Assembly: GCA_028284775.1 (NCBI GenBank)
Contig: JANQRB010000068.1
Span: forward strand, 1-43,899
Direction of reading: 5' to 3'
Source of the DNA: Candidatus Kapaibacterium sp.
Lineage (GTDB): Bacteria > Bacteroidota > Ignavibacteria > Kapaibacteriales > UBA7675
Length of the DNA stretch: 43,899 nt
The translations under genes were made by a program, and so were the position numbers. Each line of letters opens with the position of its first letter. Position 1 is the stretch's first letter. Positions 37,068 to 43,899 of the stretch are shown here, piece by piece. The notes below the pieces were generated by a model. It was not told where the DNA came from. It searched no databases and worked only from the letters and a program-made list of their open reading frames with translations.

Positions 37068-37181
37068 GAGAATTTCGTCGTCTCTTTTAGCGGTGACATG
37101 CTCATTAACTCATTGACTCCCGATGACCCGACGCTGGAGGTCAATGACGGATTGTTTATACTCAAGACGCGGCTGTGTTAA
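37068..37181 (+). pseudogene. Decayed 3' end of the lipoprotein gene
   Basis: 37 codons plus TAA that match the end of the lipoprotein gene (34467-34573). F-V-V-S-F-S-G-D-M-L aligns with F-V-V-T-F-N-G-V-M-L, and T-P-D-D-P-T-L-E-V-N-D-G-L with T-P-G-D-Q-P-L-E-I-N-S-G-L. The frame is intact but the first 170 codons are missing. It joins directly to the anti-sigma remnant, so about 630 bp was deleted between them. The hairpin leader follows in both copies. Confidence 0.85.
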
Positions 37182-37225
37182 GGGAAGCGTGGTCCGGTAG
37201 CACATCATTTGAATTAATGTCAGGA

Positions 37226-37290
37226 TTGGCCACAGTTAGCCGGCTCTTAAGAAGCCGGGTGGATGTACTTTGATTAAACTTTTCACAGGA
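37226..37290 (+). promoter_or_regulatory. Conserved hairpin leader, copy 2
   Basis: CCGGCT (37240-37245) and AGCCGG (37253-37258) with a 7-nt loop, then the same GTACTTTGAT-AAACTTTT run as copy 1 before the second WD40 gene. Loop bases differ between copies but loop length does not, which argues that the stem is kept for a reason or that the duplication is fairly recent. Confidence 0.5.
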
Positions 37291-37299
37291 ACACATGGT

Positions 37300-39567
37300 A
37301 TGAGATTGTTGATTTTAGTTCTGGTCTTTGCGGGCTTGTATGCGTCGGTCGAGGCGCAAACAGAATTCAGCTTGAAGTGGTGGCAGGCGGGATACAGCAG
37401 GACCTGCGCGGGCGCCGAATATTCGACGGATGGCGAGCGAGTGTATACCTTCGTCTCGCTGAATGAAGGCGAGGAAACGATCCGTGAGATCGAAATCTGG
37501 AAGAGTGCGGACGGCAGCCTGATAGAATCCTTTCCCGTCAACATCCAGCTCGACTGCATCAGGATATCTGCCGACGAGTCATACCTGATCGGTCTTACAG
37601 CTCAAAGCGGCGAAGCCAACATCAAGGTTTTTGACCTAAAGAACAAGAAGTATCTGCGAGATGATAGGCCTGACAAGGCAGCGTTTTTTAGCTCCATCTG
37701 GGATTTTTCCTTCCTACCCGATGGCAGCAGCTATGCTCTGATCATTCCGTCAACGCAGCAGGTTGAGGTCATCGACGCAGCCAGCGGCTCGCAGGGTTAC
37801 ACCTTCGCCATCGGCGAGGAATCGATAAAAAGCCTGGCATTTTCGCGAGACGGCGGCTGGATTGCCATTGCCTATGAATCGGGCGATGTGGCAGTTTGGA
37901 ATGTACTGACGGGCAACCGGGAAAAGCTTGTCGAGCTGCCCGCGCCGCCGGAAGCCGTCGCCGTATCCAATGACGGCCAGAAACTTGTCTATTATAGCGG
38001 CAATGTTGATGATGCCAGGAAAATCAAATATCGCAATCTTGTTAATGACGAAGTTATTTTCGAGTGGGAAACGCAAGTAAGGCTCTATCCGCAACTAAAG
38101 CTGTCGAATGATGCTCAAATCATCGCTGTCGACGGCGCCCGCAACGCCGCGATAGAGCTCCGAAACTTGAAAACGCCCAATATCCAGCGCAACATTAACA
38201 ATTTTTTCAATCTTCGGACTGCGAACTTTGCTCCTGACAATGAGAAAATCACTGGCGCCGACAGGAGAGGCGTGCTGCAAAGCTGGGAAGCGACAAGTGG
38301 CTCAGGCCAGCGGAGCTACACGCAGAAAGAGCTGGTTAACCACAATGGCTCGGCAAATGTAGTGCGAATAGCGCCCAACGGCGAGTTTGTCGTCTCCGCA
38401 GCTGACGACGGCATGATCAAAATCTGGGACATGGAGTCAGGAGTGCTGCGTCACAGTATCGAAGCTCATGGCTCCTCCATACGGGCTTTGGATATCGGTC
38501 CTTACAGTCGGAATATTGCTTCCGGTTCGACGATTCCGGAGTCGATGCTGCACTTCTGGGACGTCGAGCAGACTCACGGCAACAGCGAAAGTATCTCTGA
38601 TTTTCAGGCCATTACGGCGCTGCAGTATTCGCCGGATTTTCTCAGTCTGGCGGTTAGCGATTATTTCGGCACGGTAGGATTGACCGGTTCAGGCGGAGGA
38701 GAGGTAGAAATTTTGGATGATCAGTGGAGCAGGGTTAACTCGATTGCATTCTCACCGGATGGACGGAAAGTCATTGCAGGCTCGCGCGACCGGATGCTTA
38801 AAGTTTGGGTGGAGGGAGGCTTCTTCACTCCTTGGAGTCTCGAGCGGGAATTCCAGGCGGATTCATCCACCAAAGATGATCAGTTTGGGATTCAGACAGT
38901 CGGCTTTTCGCGCGACGGCTCGATGATCTTTACCAGCGGCGGCGAAGCAGCCGTCAGATTGTGGAACGCCGACAGTTACGAACAAATAGGTCATTACCCA
39001 CTGCCGCCGGGTAATTTACCCGCTGTAATCACAAGCGCCCACATACTACACGAAAATAGCAGGATCCTGACCGCGGGGACCGACGGAATCCTCCGTCTCT
39101 TCGATGTTGCGACCGGCGTAGTGCTGCAGCAATACGATTCCGTATTACATCGCAGACCGGGTCAATCCCAAATAACTAGAGTTGTGTCGACGGCGCTCTC
39201 GATGGATGAGCGCTCCGTAGCGGTGGCGGCGAGCGACGGCAGCGTCATTCTGTTGGAGCTTGGTCAGGGTTCTTCCACCGATGTTTGGGATACCGAATCT
39301 GCTGAGGAGCTAAGTCTGAGTGTTACTCCGAATCCGGCCTTTCAAAAGCTCGTCCTCAAGCTGCCGGAGGTCAGGGGTGATTCATTCGAATCACTCAGCT
39401 TATTTTCGGCGCTGGGCAGGAAAGTAGCTGATTACAGTCACCATGTTCGCGCAGCGTCCTCGCGCAAGCTGACCATAGATATCGATGATCTGCCGCCGGG
39501 CGCGTATCATATTCAGTGGAGTGGAGGACAACAGCGGACAGCCGCGAAAGTAATTGTCGTAAGGTAA
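37300..39567 (+). CDS. WD40-repeat secreted protein with T9SS tail, paralogue 2
   Basis: 755 residues from ATG 37300, with AGGA 9 nt upstream; this ATG aligns with the start of paralogue 1, whereas an earlier start at 37270 does not. Signal peptide 1-19, WD40-type blades, and a type A T9SS tail (T-P-N-P then L-P-P-G-A-Y-H-I-Q-W). By my count about 69 of the first 100 residues match paralogue 1, with no gaps. The differences spread over propeller surfaces, consistent with divergence after tandem duplication. It ends the sigma operon; a terminator follows. Confidence 0.88.
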   Translation: MRLLILVLVFAGLYASVEAQTEFSLKWWQAGYSRTCAGAEYSTDGERVYTFVSLNEGEETIREIEIWKSADGSLIESFPVNIQLDCIRISADESYLIGLTAQSGEANIKVFDLKNKKYLRDDRPDKAAFFSSIWDFSFLPDGSSYALIIPSTQQVEVIDAASGSQGYTFAIGEESIKSLAFSRDGGWIAIAYESGDVAVWNVLTGNREKLVELPAPPEAVAVSNDGQKLVYYSGNVDDARKIKYRNLVNDEVIFEWETQVRLYPQLKLSNDAQIIAVDGARNAAIELRNLKTPNIQRNINNFFNLRTANFAPDNEKITGADRRGVLQSWEATSGSGQRSYTQKELVNHNGSANVVRIAPNGEFVVSAADDGMIKIWDMESGVLRHSIEAHGSSIRALDIGPYSRNIASGSTIPESMLHFWDVEQTHGNSESISDFQAITALQYSPDFLSLAVSDYFGTVGLTGSGGGEVEILDDQWSRVNSIAFSPDGRKVIAGSRDRMLKVWVEGGFFTPWSLEREFQADSSTKDDQFGIQTVGFSRDGSMIFTSGGEAAVRLWNADSYEQIGHYPLPPGNLPAVITSAHILHENSRILTAGTDGILRLFDVATGVVLQQYDSVLHRRPGQSQITRVVSTALSMDERSVAVAASDGSVILLELGQGSSTDVWDTESAEELSLSVTPNPAFQKLVLKLPEVRGDSFESLSLFSALGRKVADYSHHVRAASSRKLTIDIDDLPPGAYHIQWSGGQQRTAAKVIVVR

Positions 39568-39614
39568 GAACGGTGGCAGCGGGCTGAAGACCATTCAATC
39601 GTGACTTAACTATT

Positions 39615-39657
39615 GGAGAAGCGCTTTGCGAAAATCAGCTTAACGCTTCTCCTTTTT
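39615..39657 (+). terminator. Rho-independent terminator after the WD40 genes
   Basis: GGAGAAGCG (39615-39623) and CGCTTCTCC (39644-39652) form a perfect 9-bp stem with a 20-nt loop, directly followed by TTTTT. It lies 48 bp after the stop of WD40 paralogue 2 and should end the sigma-operon transcript. Confidence 0.82.
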
Positions 39658-39729
39658 CATTTTCCAACTGCCGACATCCACGCTGCAAATCTCCGTACCG
39701 CCAATGCTTGATTAACTTGCCTTTGTCAA

Positions 39730-39877
39730 GTCTTCCTCCTTTGAAAGATTGGCAAGGAAAATAGAGAGAATCTTAACATCTCATCAGCCTTCCCCGTTCA
39801 GCGCTCCGTCTGCGCCTCACCCTCTTAAGCGAGAGGAAGGTTTACTATAAACAGCCTGGTTGAAACAGCGCTAGTGT
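39730..39877 (+). repeat. Dispersed two-hairpin repeat, copy 2
   Basis: A weakened left hairpin (TCCTCCTTT-x-AAAGA region, 39737-39750), a spacer with TTAACATCTCATCAGCC, a right hairpin CCCTCTT / AAGCGAGAGG (39820-39839) and the tail GGTTGAAACAGCGCTAGTG ending at 39876. The tail runs into the minus-strand transposase fragment at 39845-40126, where the transposase reading becomes nonsense, so the repeat seems to mark the break. Confidence 0.65.
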
Positions 39878-40126
39878 TTTTTCAAAATAGGCTCTGTTCT
39901 GAGCTACCGTCTCGCGATCTCTGATATTCAACATGTGTACAACTTTCAGCGCGCCAAGCATCATCCGGACGTCCACACTCAAACGTCCCGTGTCGCTATG
40001 CAAACGACGCGCATAAACTTCGGCCAACTCCTCCCACGGTACAATCGCCGCCAATTGTAGCCAGCGATTCTCAGGATCGAGTTTCTCGCGAAACGGATGC
40101 TCAAAGCCCGCGAGTGTTAATTGCCT
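39845..40126 (-). pseudogene. Transposase N-terminal fragment (IS5/IS1182-like)
   Basis: A minus-strand frame of about 90 codons reading L-T-L-A-G-F-E-H-P-F-R, L-D-P-E-N-R-W-L-Q-L-A, I-V-P-W-E-E-L-A-E-V-Y-A and V-R-M-M-L-G-A-L-K-V-V-H. This is the typical start of IS5/IS1182-type transposases (DUF772 region). A stop codon (40127-40129) lies just before it, no start codon is left, and after E-T-V-A-Q the homology ends where the dispersed repeat begins. The DDE catalytic domain is absent, so it is a dead fragment. Confidence 0.75.
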
Positions 40127-40346
40127 TTAAGACGTGTATCGAATCATAACTGCACATTCTTTACAGGCAAATTCGTGCTTTTCCTGCAATGAGAACAGTA
40201 AATTTGTGCTTGTTCGTTAGTTATCACTTTATTTTTCAATGAAATACAGTAGGCAAACTCGCCTTTCAGCAGACCCTACTTAGTTTTCCAGCTATTATGC
40301 TTTATATTGCTGATTATGTTGTTGTATTCTACTTAATACCAACGTT

Positions 40347-40883
40347 ATGCCTAAAGAAAACCCAATTTCCGGGTGGCTCATCAGAGAAGAAGCGCACGCT
40401 GAAATCTTAGACTTTATCACCTCATCTGCATCAAGCTTATCAGCGCATCCTATTGACTCTACACTCGCTAGCAGAAGCAATAAATGGACTGATTTTGAAA
40501 TCCTTGGTCATTGCTGTGACGGAACAACAGCTAATACCCAAAGACTCATTCGGTGCAAAAGCAAAAGGTTTGCAAATGAATTTGACTATCATGCCGGCGA
40601 ATGGATAGATATTCAGCCATACACAGAGTTGGACTGGACGGATTTAGTCAATTTTTGGAGAATCGGAAATATCCATTTAGCAAATTTGTTTTGCAGTTTC
40701 TCAGATGAACTCACCAATCTTCAAATTGCATGGGGCAGTGAAACGCGTTCATGTCTTTGGCTATATCATCATCATTTCGTTCGTCACATGCCCCACCATC
40801 TTTCGCAAATATTAGGAATCTCTAGCACGTCAACCGACAAGCTCCCGGCTTTCAATATGGATGGGAGTATTTCTATCGCTTAA
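40347..40883 (+). CDS. DinB-like family protein
   Basis: A 178-residue protein of the DinB/YfiT four-helix type. W-T-D-F-E-I-L-G-H-C-C-D-G-T-T-A-N at about 47-63 supplies the first metal His. A later H-H-H-F-V-R-H-M-P-H-H-L-S-Q-I-L (about 141-156) supplies the other His residues of the usual HxxxH pattern. DinB-like proteins bind a metal and often act as thiol transferases or stress proteins; the specific reaction is unknown. No ribosome binding site is evident. The gene is clearly more AT-rich than its neighbours and lies between transposase fragments, so recent transfer is likely. Confidence 0.72.
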   Translation: MPKENPISGWLIREEAHAEILDFITSSASSLSAHPIDSTLASRSNKWTDFEILGHCCDGTTANTQRLIRCKSKRFANEFDYHAGEWIDIQPYTELDWTDLVNFWRIGNIHLANLFCSFSDELTNLQIAWGSETRSCLWLYHHHFVRHMPHHLSQILGISSTSTDKLPAFNMDGSISIA

Positions 40884-41068
40884 TTCCAACTCGGCATAAG
40901 CAAATGCTGCACCGGACCGCCGTCTCATTCGATTCGGACATTCCAGCAGCCCTATTGGGGGTAATGACCGGATAGCTGAGATAAGTGCCGACAATTGGTA
41001 ACCGAGTTATCAAGTACAATTTATGGCATACAAGAAAACTACTGATCTTTCAATTTAATTAATTTTAG

Positions 41069-41194
41069 TACCCCTCTTTTGAATTAGGGGCCAGGGGAGT
41101 TAGAAAGACCTTGAGAGTTCATAAGCCCTGCCAGCCTCCCCTTTTTCTAAAGGGGAGGAGAGTTCTAAAAAACTTATTTGAAAGAGTGCTACTG
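41069..41194 (+). repeat. Dispersed two-hairpin repeat, copy 3
   Basis: Left hairpin CCCCTCTTTTGAATTAGGGG (41071-41090), a spacer with GTTAGAAAGACCTTGAGAGTTCATAAGCC, right hairpin CCTCCCCTTTT-x-AAAGGGGAGG (about 41135-41158) and the tail ACTTATTTGAAAGAGTGCTACTG. Both hairpins and the tail match copies 1 and 2 in order and orientation. It lies in the gap after the DinB-like gene. Confidence 0.7.
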
Positions 41195-41366
41195 CACTGG
41201 CTGTATACGAGTTGATAACCGGTGTACAATTCAATTTACAGAAGGCTCATACAGATGTCATACACCAACTCTCAATCACGTCCTTATTACGGACTTACCT
41301 GAGCTGCCAAAATCTAAAAGTATAGTGTTCTTTCGCTGGAATTGCCGGTTTTGAGTTCGTAGGGGG

Positions 41367-41714
41367 ATGGGGAACATTACAGTTGGCACTTATCGCAGAC
41401 ATCCGGTCAATACCCAATATAAACATGTATTGCCCGATGGGCCCTGTTTTATTGATAGTAAATATAGATTTGGCCGAACAGAATGGTACGGTTTAAATAA
41501 GATTATTAACAGTTTTTGTCGGGTAGTGTGTGTTCAACGACTGATGGGCAAACTCAAAAAGTGCCGACGGATCGTCACGAGATTCGACATGCGAGCAATG
41601 AGTTTTCTGACTATGGTTCGTCTTACATTGATCAAATTTTATCTCAATGCCTATTTTTCAGACAGTGCCTGGTTTCTTGCATGTCTTCTTTCCCATAAGT
41701 TAAAAGAAGCTTAG
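41367..41714 (+). pseudogene. Transposase C-terminal fragment (IS5-like)
   Basis: A plus-strand frame whose second half reads V-Q-R-L-M-G-K-L-K-K-C-R-R-I-V-T-R-F-D then A-M-S-F-L-T-M-V-R-L-T-L-I. This matches the end of IS5-family DDE transposases (typical form E-C-F-F-G-K-L-K-Q-F-R-R-I-A-T-R-F-D and F-L-A-F-V-x-L-A). The first half of the frame is unlike transposase, and no DDE residues before the last block are visible, so it is a remnant. It ends at the start of repeat copy 4. It is on the opposite strand to the fragment at 39845, so the two are not simply halves of one copy. Confidence 0.6.
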
Positions 41715-41807
41715 GAGGGGTTATGAAATTTAGGCATTTCGAACTCCACTAACACCTCTTCCGCAAAGAGAGGAACTTGAAAAATACTAACTTGAAAATG
41801 CACTAAT
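41711..41807 (+). repeat. Dispersed two-hairpin repeat, copy 4
   Basis: Shares AGGAGGGGTTATGA, a TTAGG-TTTC-AACTCCACTAAC block, the right hairpin (CACCTCTT / AAGAGAGG) and the tail ACTAACTTGAAAATGCACTAATG with copy 1. The left hairpin is cut. The terminal CACTAATG contains, on the minus strand, the stop codon (TAG) of the metalloprotease gene, so the repeat abuts or has replaced that gene's 3' end. Confidence 0.7.
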
Positions 41808-43899
41808 GCCCGCAGCCGATCGGGGAACCCGGCGGCGCGGCCGGCGCCGGTGTCAGCGGCACTTCTTGCGTCGGACGTTCGAGAAAGGCGCGTATTTGCG
41901 CCCGGGCGAAGCGGAAGTGCGCGGCTGTTTTTGAATCGCTGAGCAGCGGCGCATTCAGTTCCAGGTAGTGGACAAGGTTTTCCAGAGCCGCCCATGCCAA
42001 GGCGCGCGCCTGGTTTGAAGCGTTGGCGGATGAAGCGAGTTTCATCATGCGCGCCAGTGCGGCGCTCTCGACAGCCCGTTGTGTTTCCGCCGCCAGGCCT
42101 GACTTGCGCGGCGCCTTCCAGGTTATTGCCAGTAGTCGATTCAGGGTTTCATCGAGTCCGGGGCAGGCCGGGTTGCGGGCCTTGTATTGCACCAGCCGGC
42201 TGGCCCGCTGACTGTTTAATATAAGCCGCAGCGTCATATCCGCGGCGCTGGCGGCGGCGGCCACCGGATCAAATGTTAAGCCGGTATGTCCTTTGAAGTG
42301 CTCGCGTCCGTCCCAATAGCCATGCGGCTGGGGCGGGATCAGGTCCAGGATGCGATCGGAAAGCGTCAGGGTCTCCGGGTTGAGCGTGGCCAGCAGCGCG
42401 TCGAGCGCCTTGTGCTGAAGTTGCGCTTCAACTATTGCCGGGGCGGGCTGTCCGTCGCCGCGCAGTGTATAGGCATAGCGCAGGCCCCCGAGCAGTTTGG
42501 CGCAGGCTTCGGTCTGGTAGCGGTGCAGCAGGAAAATCGGCGTCAGCCGTTCGGAGAGCGAGGCCAGCGGCCGTCCTGCGGGAATAACGCGTTCGGAAAA
42601 TTCTTCGAGTGCCCGGGCGCGTACTTTTAACATCCTTTGCAGCTCAGTTGCGGCATCCGCGCCGTTATCCCACAGGTGGGCGGCCGGATGCGCTCCACCG
42701 CGCGGGCGGGCGTCGCGGTCGGAGATAAAGTGCAGACCTGCTTCGAGGCGTTCATTCACCAGGGCGGCCAGTCCGGCGCGTTCGGCTTCCGCCGTGGCGA
42801 ACTCTGTGTAGCCGTAGCGCAGCGCGGCAATGTCCCATGCGCCGAGCCCTTCGGCATAGGCGCTGTCAAGTCCGATTTCGCCTGCGGCATTTAACTGAAC
42901 TAACGGATGAGGATAGTCCATCACCGAGGCGCGGCCGTCGGCGCTGGCGGCAAAGTTGTGCGCCAGACCCAGGGTGTGGCCGATTTCGTGGGCGGAGAGC
43001 TGGCGCAGTCGCGCCAGAGCCATGGCGCGCATCGCGGGCGTCGCCTGCGTGCCAGTCTCGTAAGGAGCCAGCAGACCTTCGGCGATCAGGAAGTCCTGGC
43101 GGAAACGCAGCGAACCGAGCGACACATGCCCTTTCAGAATTTCGCCCGTACGCGGGTCGATGACCGAAGCGCCGTAGGACCAGCCGCGGGTAGAACGGTG
43201 TACCCACTGGATAACGTTGTAGCGCACATCCATCATGTCGGCTCCTTCGGGTAGCATCTCAACACGGAAAGCCTTGATGAATCCGGCCGCATCGAAAGCG
43301 GCGCTCCACCAGCGCGCTCCGTCAAGCAAAGCCGACCGTACCGGTTCGGGCGCGCCCGGATCGAGGTAATAGACAATCGGCTCCTGCGCCTCGCTGCGCG
43401 CTGCGCCGGGGTTTTTCTTCTTGAGGCGATGCCGCAGGATATAGCGTTTGCGCAGGGGTTCTTCAACCGGCGTCGCATAATCCGCGAAGGAAAGTGAAAA
43501 GAAGCCGGCGCGCGGATCAAAGGCGCGCGGCCGGTAGCCGCTGTCGGGGAGCTTAACAAATGAATGGCGCTGGCGTACCGTCAGCGCTTCGGGCGTCGGC
43601 GTCACGGTTGACAGATGTTTACCCGCCGGCTTGCCCTTAAAGGTCAGTGTCGCCTCCGCGATCGTGTTTTCAGGAAAGTTTTTAACACCGGGAGCAAAGA
43701 GTGCCGAGCGTGCGGCATCGAGGCTGTAGGAACCCTCTTTCGCGTCTTTTAGTCTGTCCGCCACGCCATGGGCGTCACGCAGAAAAAAGCCGGTCGCGTC
43801 GACAAGCACACGGCCCTGCGTCTCGGCGGCGATGCTGAAGCCCCACAGGATTGACTGGGCGAAGGCCTCGCGCACCGAACGCTTTTCGGCTTCGTTATC
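41803..43899 (-). CDS. Zinc-dependent metalloprotease (DUF5117/DUF4953 type), 5' end beyond window
   Basis: About 699 codons, open to the right edge of the window, so the N-terminus is missing. The zinc site is H-E-I-G-H-T-L-G-L-A-H-N-F (H-E-x-x-H-x-x-G-x-x-H), followed by the Met-turn S-V-M-D-Y-P-H-P about 20 residues later, both as in metzincin-type peptidases. The segments before it (A-F-A-Q-S-I-L-W-G-F-S-I and Y-I-L-R-H-R-L-K-K-K) agree with the DUF5117/DUF4953 family, which is common in Bacteroidota and usually exported. The gene is visibly richer in GC than the AT-rich region beside it. The stop codon lies in the end of the dispersed repeat copy 4. Confidence 0.88.
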   Translation of the reverse strand, partial: DNEAEKRSVREAFAQSILWGFSIAAETQGRVLVDATGFFLRDAHGVADRLKDAKEGSYSLDAARSALFAPGVKNFPENTIAEATLTFKGKPAGKHLSTVTPTPEALTVRQRHSFVKLPDSGYRPRAFDPRAGFFSLSFADYATPVEEPLRKRYILRHRLKKKNPGAARSEAQEPIVYYLDPGAPEPVRSALLDGARWWSAAFDAAGFIKAFRVEMLPEGADMMDVRYNVIQWVHRSTRGWSYGASVIDPRTGEILKGHVSLGSLRFRQDFLIAEGLLAPYETGTQATPAMRAMALARLRQLSAHEIGHTLGLAHNFAASADGRASVMDYPHPLVQLNAAGEIGLDSAYAEGLGAWDIAALRYGYTEFATAEAERAGLAALVNERLEAGLHFISDRDARPRGGAHPAAHLWDNGADAATELQRMLKVRARALEEFSERVIPAGRPLASLSERLTPIFLLHRYQTEACAKLLGGLRYAYTLRGDGQPAPAIVEAQLQHKALDALLATLNPETLTLSDRILDLIPPQPHGYWDGREHFKGHTGLTFDPVAAAASAADMTLRLILNSQRASRLVQYKARNPACPGLDETLNRLLAITWKAPRKSGLAAETQRAVESAALARMMKLASSANASNQARALAWAALENLVHYLELNAPLLSDSKTAAHFRFARAQIRAFLERPTQEVPLTPAPAAPPGSPIGCGH

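Noticed and set aside
39845..41714. One insertion sequence split by insertion of the DinB-like gene
   Set aside because: The N-terminal fragment is on the minus strand and the C-terminal fragment on the plus strand, so they are not halves of one element without an added inversion.
1..43899. CRISPR array
   Set aside because: No set of regularly spaced near-identical repeats was seen; the only short repeat family is the dispersed two-hairpin element.

Overview
The window looks like chromosome from a member of the Bacteroidota/FCB group. Three proteins carry a C-terminal type IX secretion (T9SS) sorting domain, one with the N-H-P-N-P variant of the usual NYPNP motif. There is also a LytTR/LytS system with a two-bladed Reg_prop type sensor, a PD40-OmpA envelope protein, ECF sigma regulation and a DUF5117-type zinc protease. 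Many genes have clear Shine-Dalgarno sequences (GAGG, GAGGAG, AGGTAAG), which is unusual for Bacteroidia and Flavobacteriia. I therefore lean to a deeper branch (Ignavibacteria, Kapabacteria, Chlorobi or Rhodothermia-like), but this is inference.

Layout. 293-3315: a Coq4-like protein with an intact HDxxHx11E motif, then a Bor-like lipoprotein overlapping an FAD-linked oxidase by ATGA. 3928-7764: a two-component operon on the minus strand (periplasmic-propeller LytS-type kinase, LytTR regulator) with a dispersed repeat in its leader. 9005-12640: a large secreted L-type lectin adhesin with eight Ig-like repeats, each with one cysteine pair, and a T9SS tail. 12885-15817: SUKH (SMI1/KNR4), secreted unknown and SEC-C proteins. 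16380-18360: a DUF4212 plus SSS sodium symporter pair. 18847-21233: a Cys-rich exported protein and about 1.6 kb of AT-rich non-coding DNA. 21234-27334: a three-gene envelope operon (beta-barrel, Cys-rich ASH lipoprotein, PD40-OmpA-SPOR protein). 28055-28597: a small barrel protein.

28686-31446: a two-gene operon encoding a ketosynthase III fused to a haem-oxygenase-like dimetal oxidase domain (StlD/DarB-like from memory) and an unrecognised 298-residue partner. This is the best candidate for an under-described lipid or small-molecule pathway.

32071-39567: an ECF sigma factor, an atypical anti-sigma factor with a beta-rich periplasmic tail, a lipoprotein, and two 755-residue WD40/T9SS paralogues. 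Between the paralogues lie decayed pieces of the anti-sigma and lipoprotein genes in the same order. So the tail of the operon was duplicated in tandem and one copy then suffered an internal deletion. A 6-bp-stem hairpin leader is conserved before both paralogues.

39568-41807 is a decayed mobile-element zone: two transposase fragments, three copies of a two-hairpin dispersed repeat (a fourth lies at 7765) and an AT-rich DinB-like gene. The window ends inside a GC-rich zinc metalloprotease gene on the minus strand. I saw no tRNA, rRNA, CRISPR array or intact insertion sequence.
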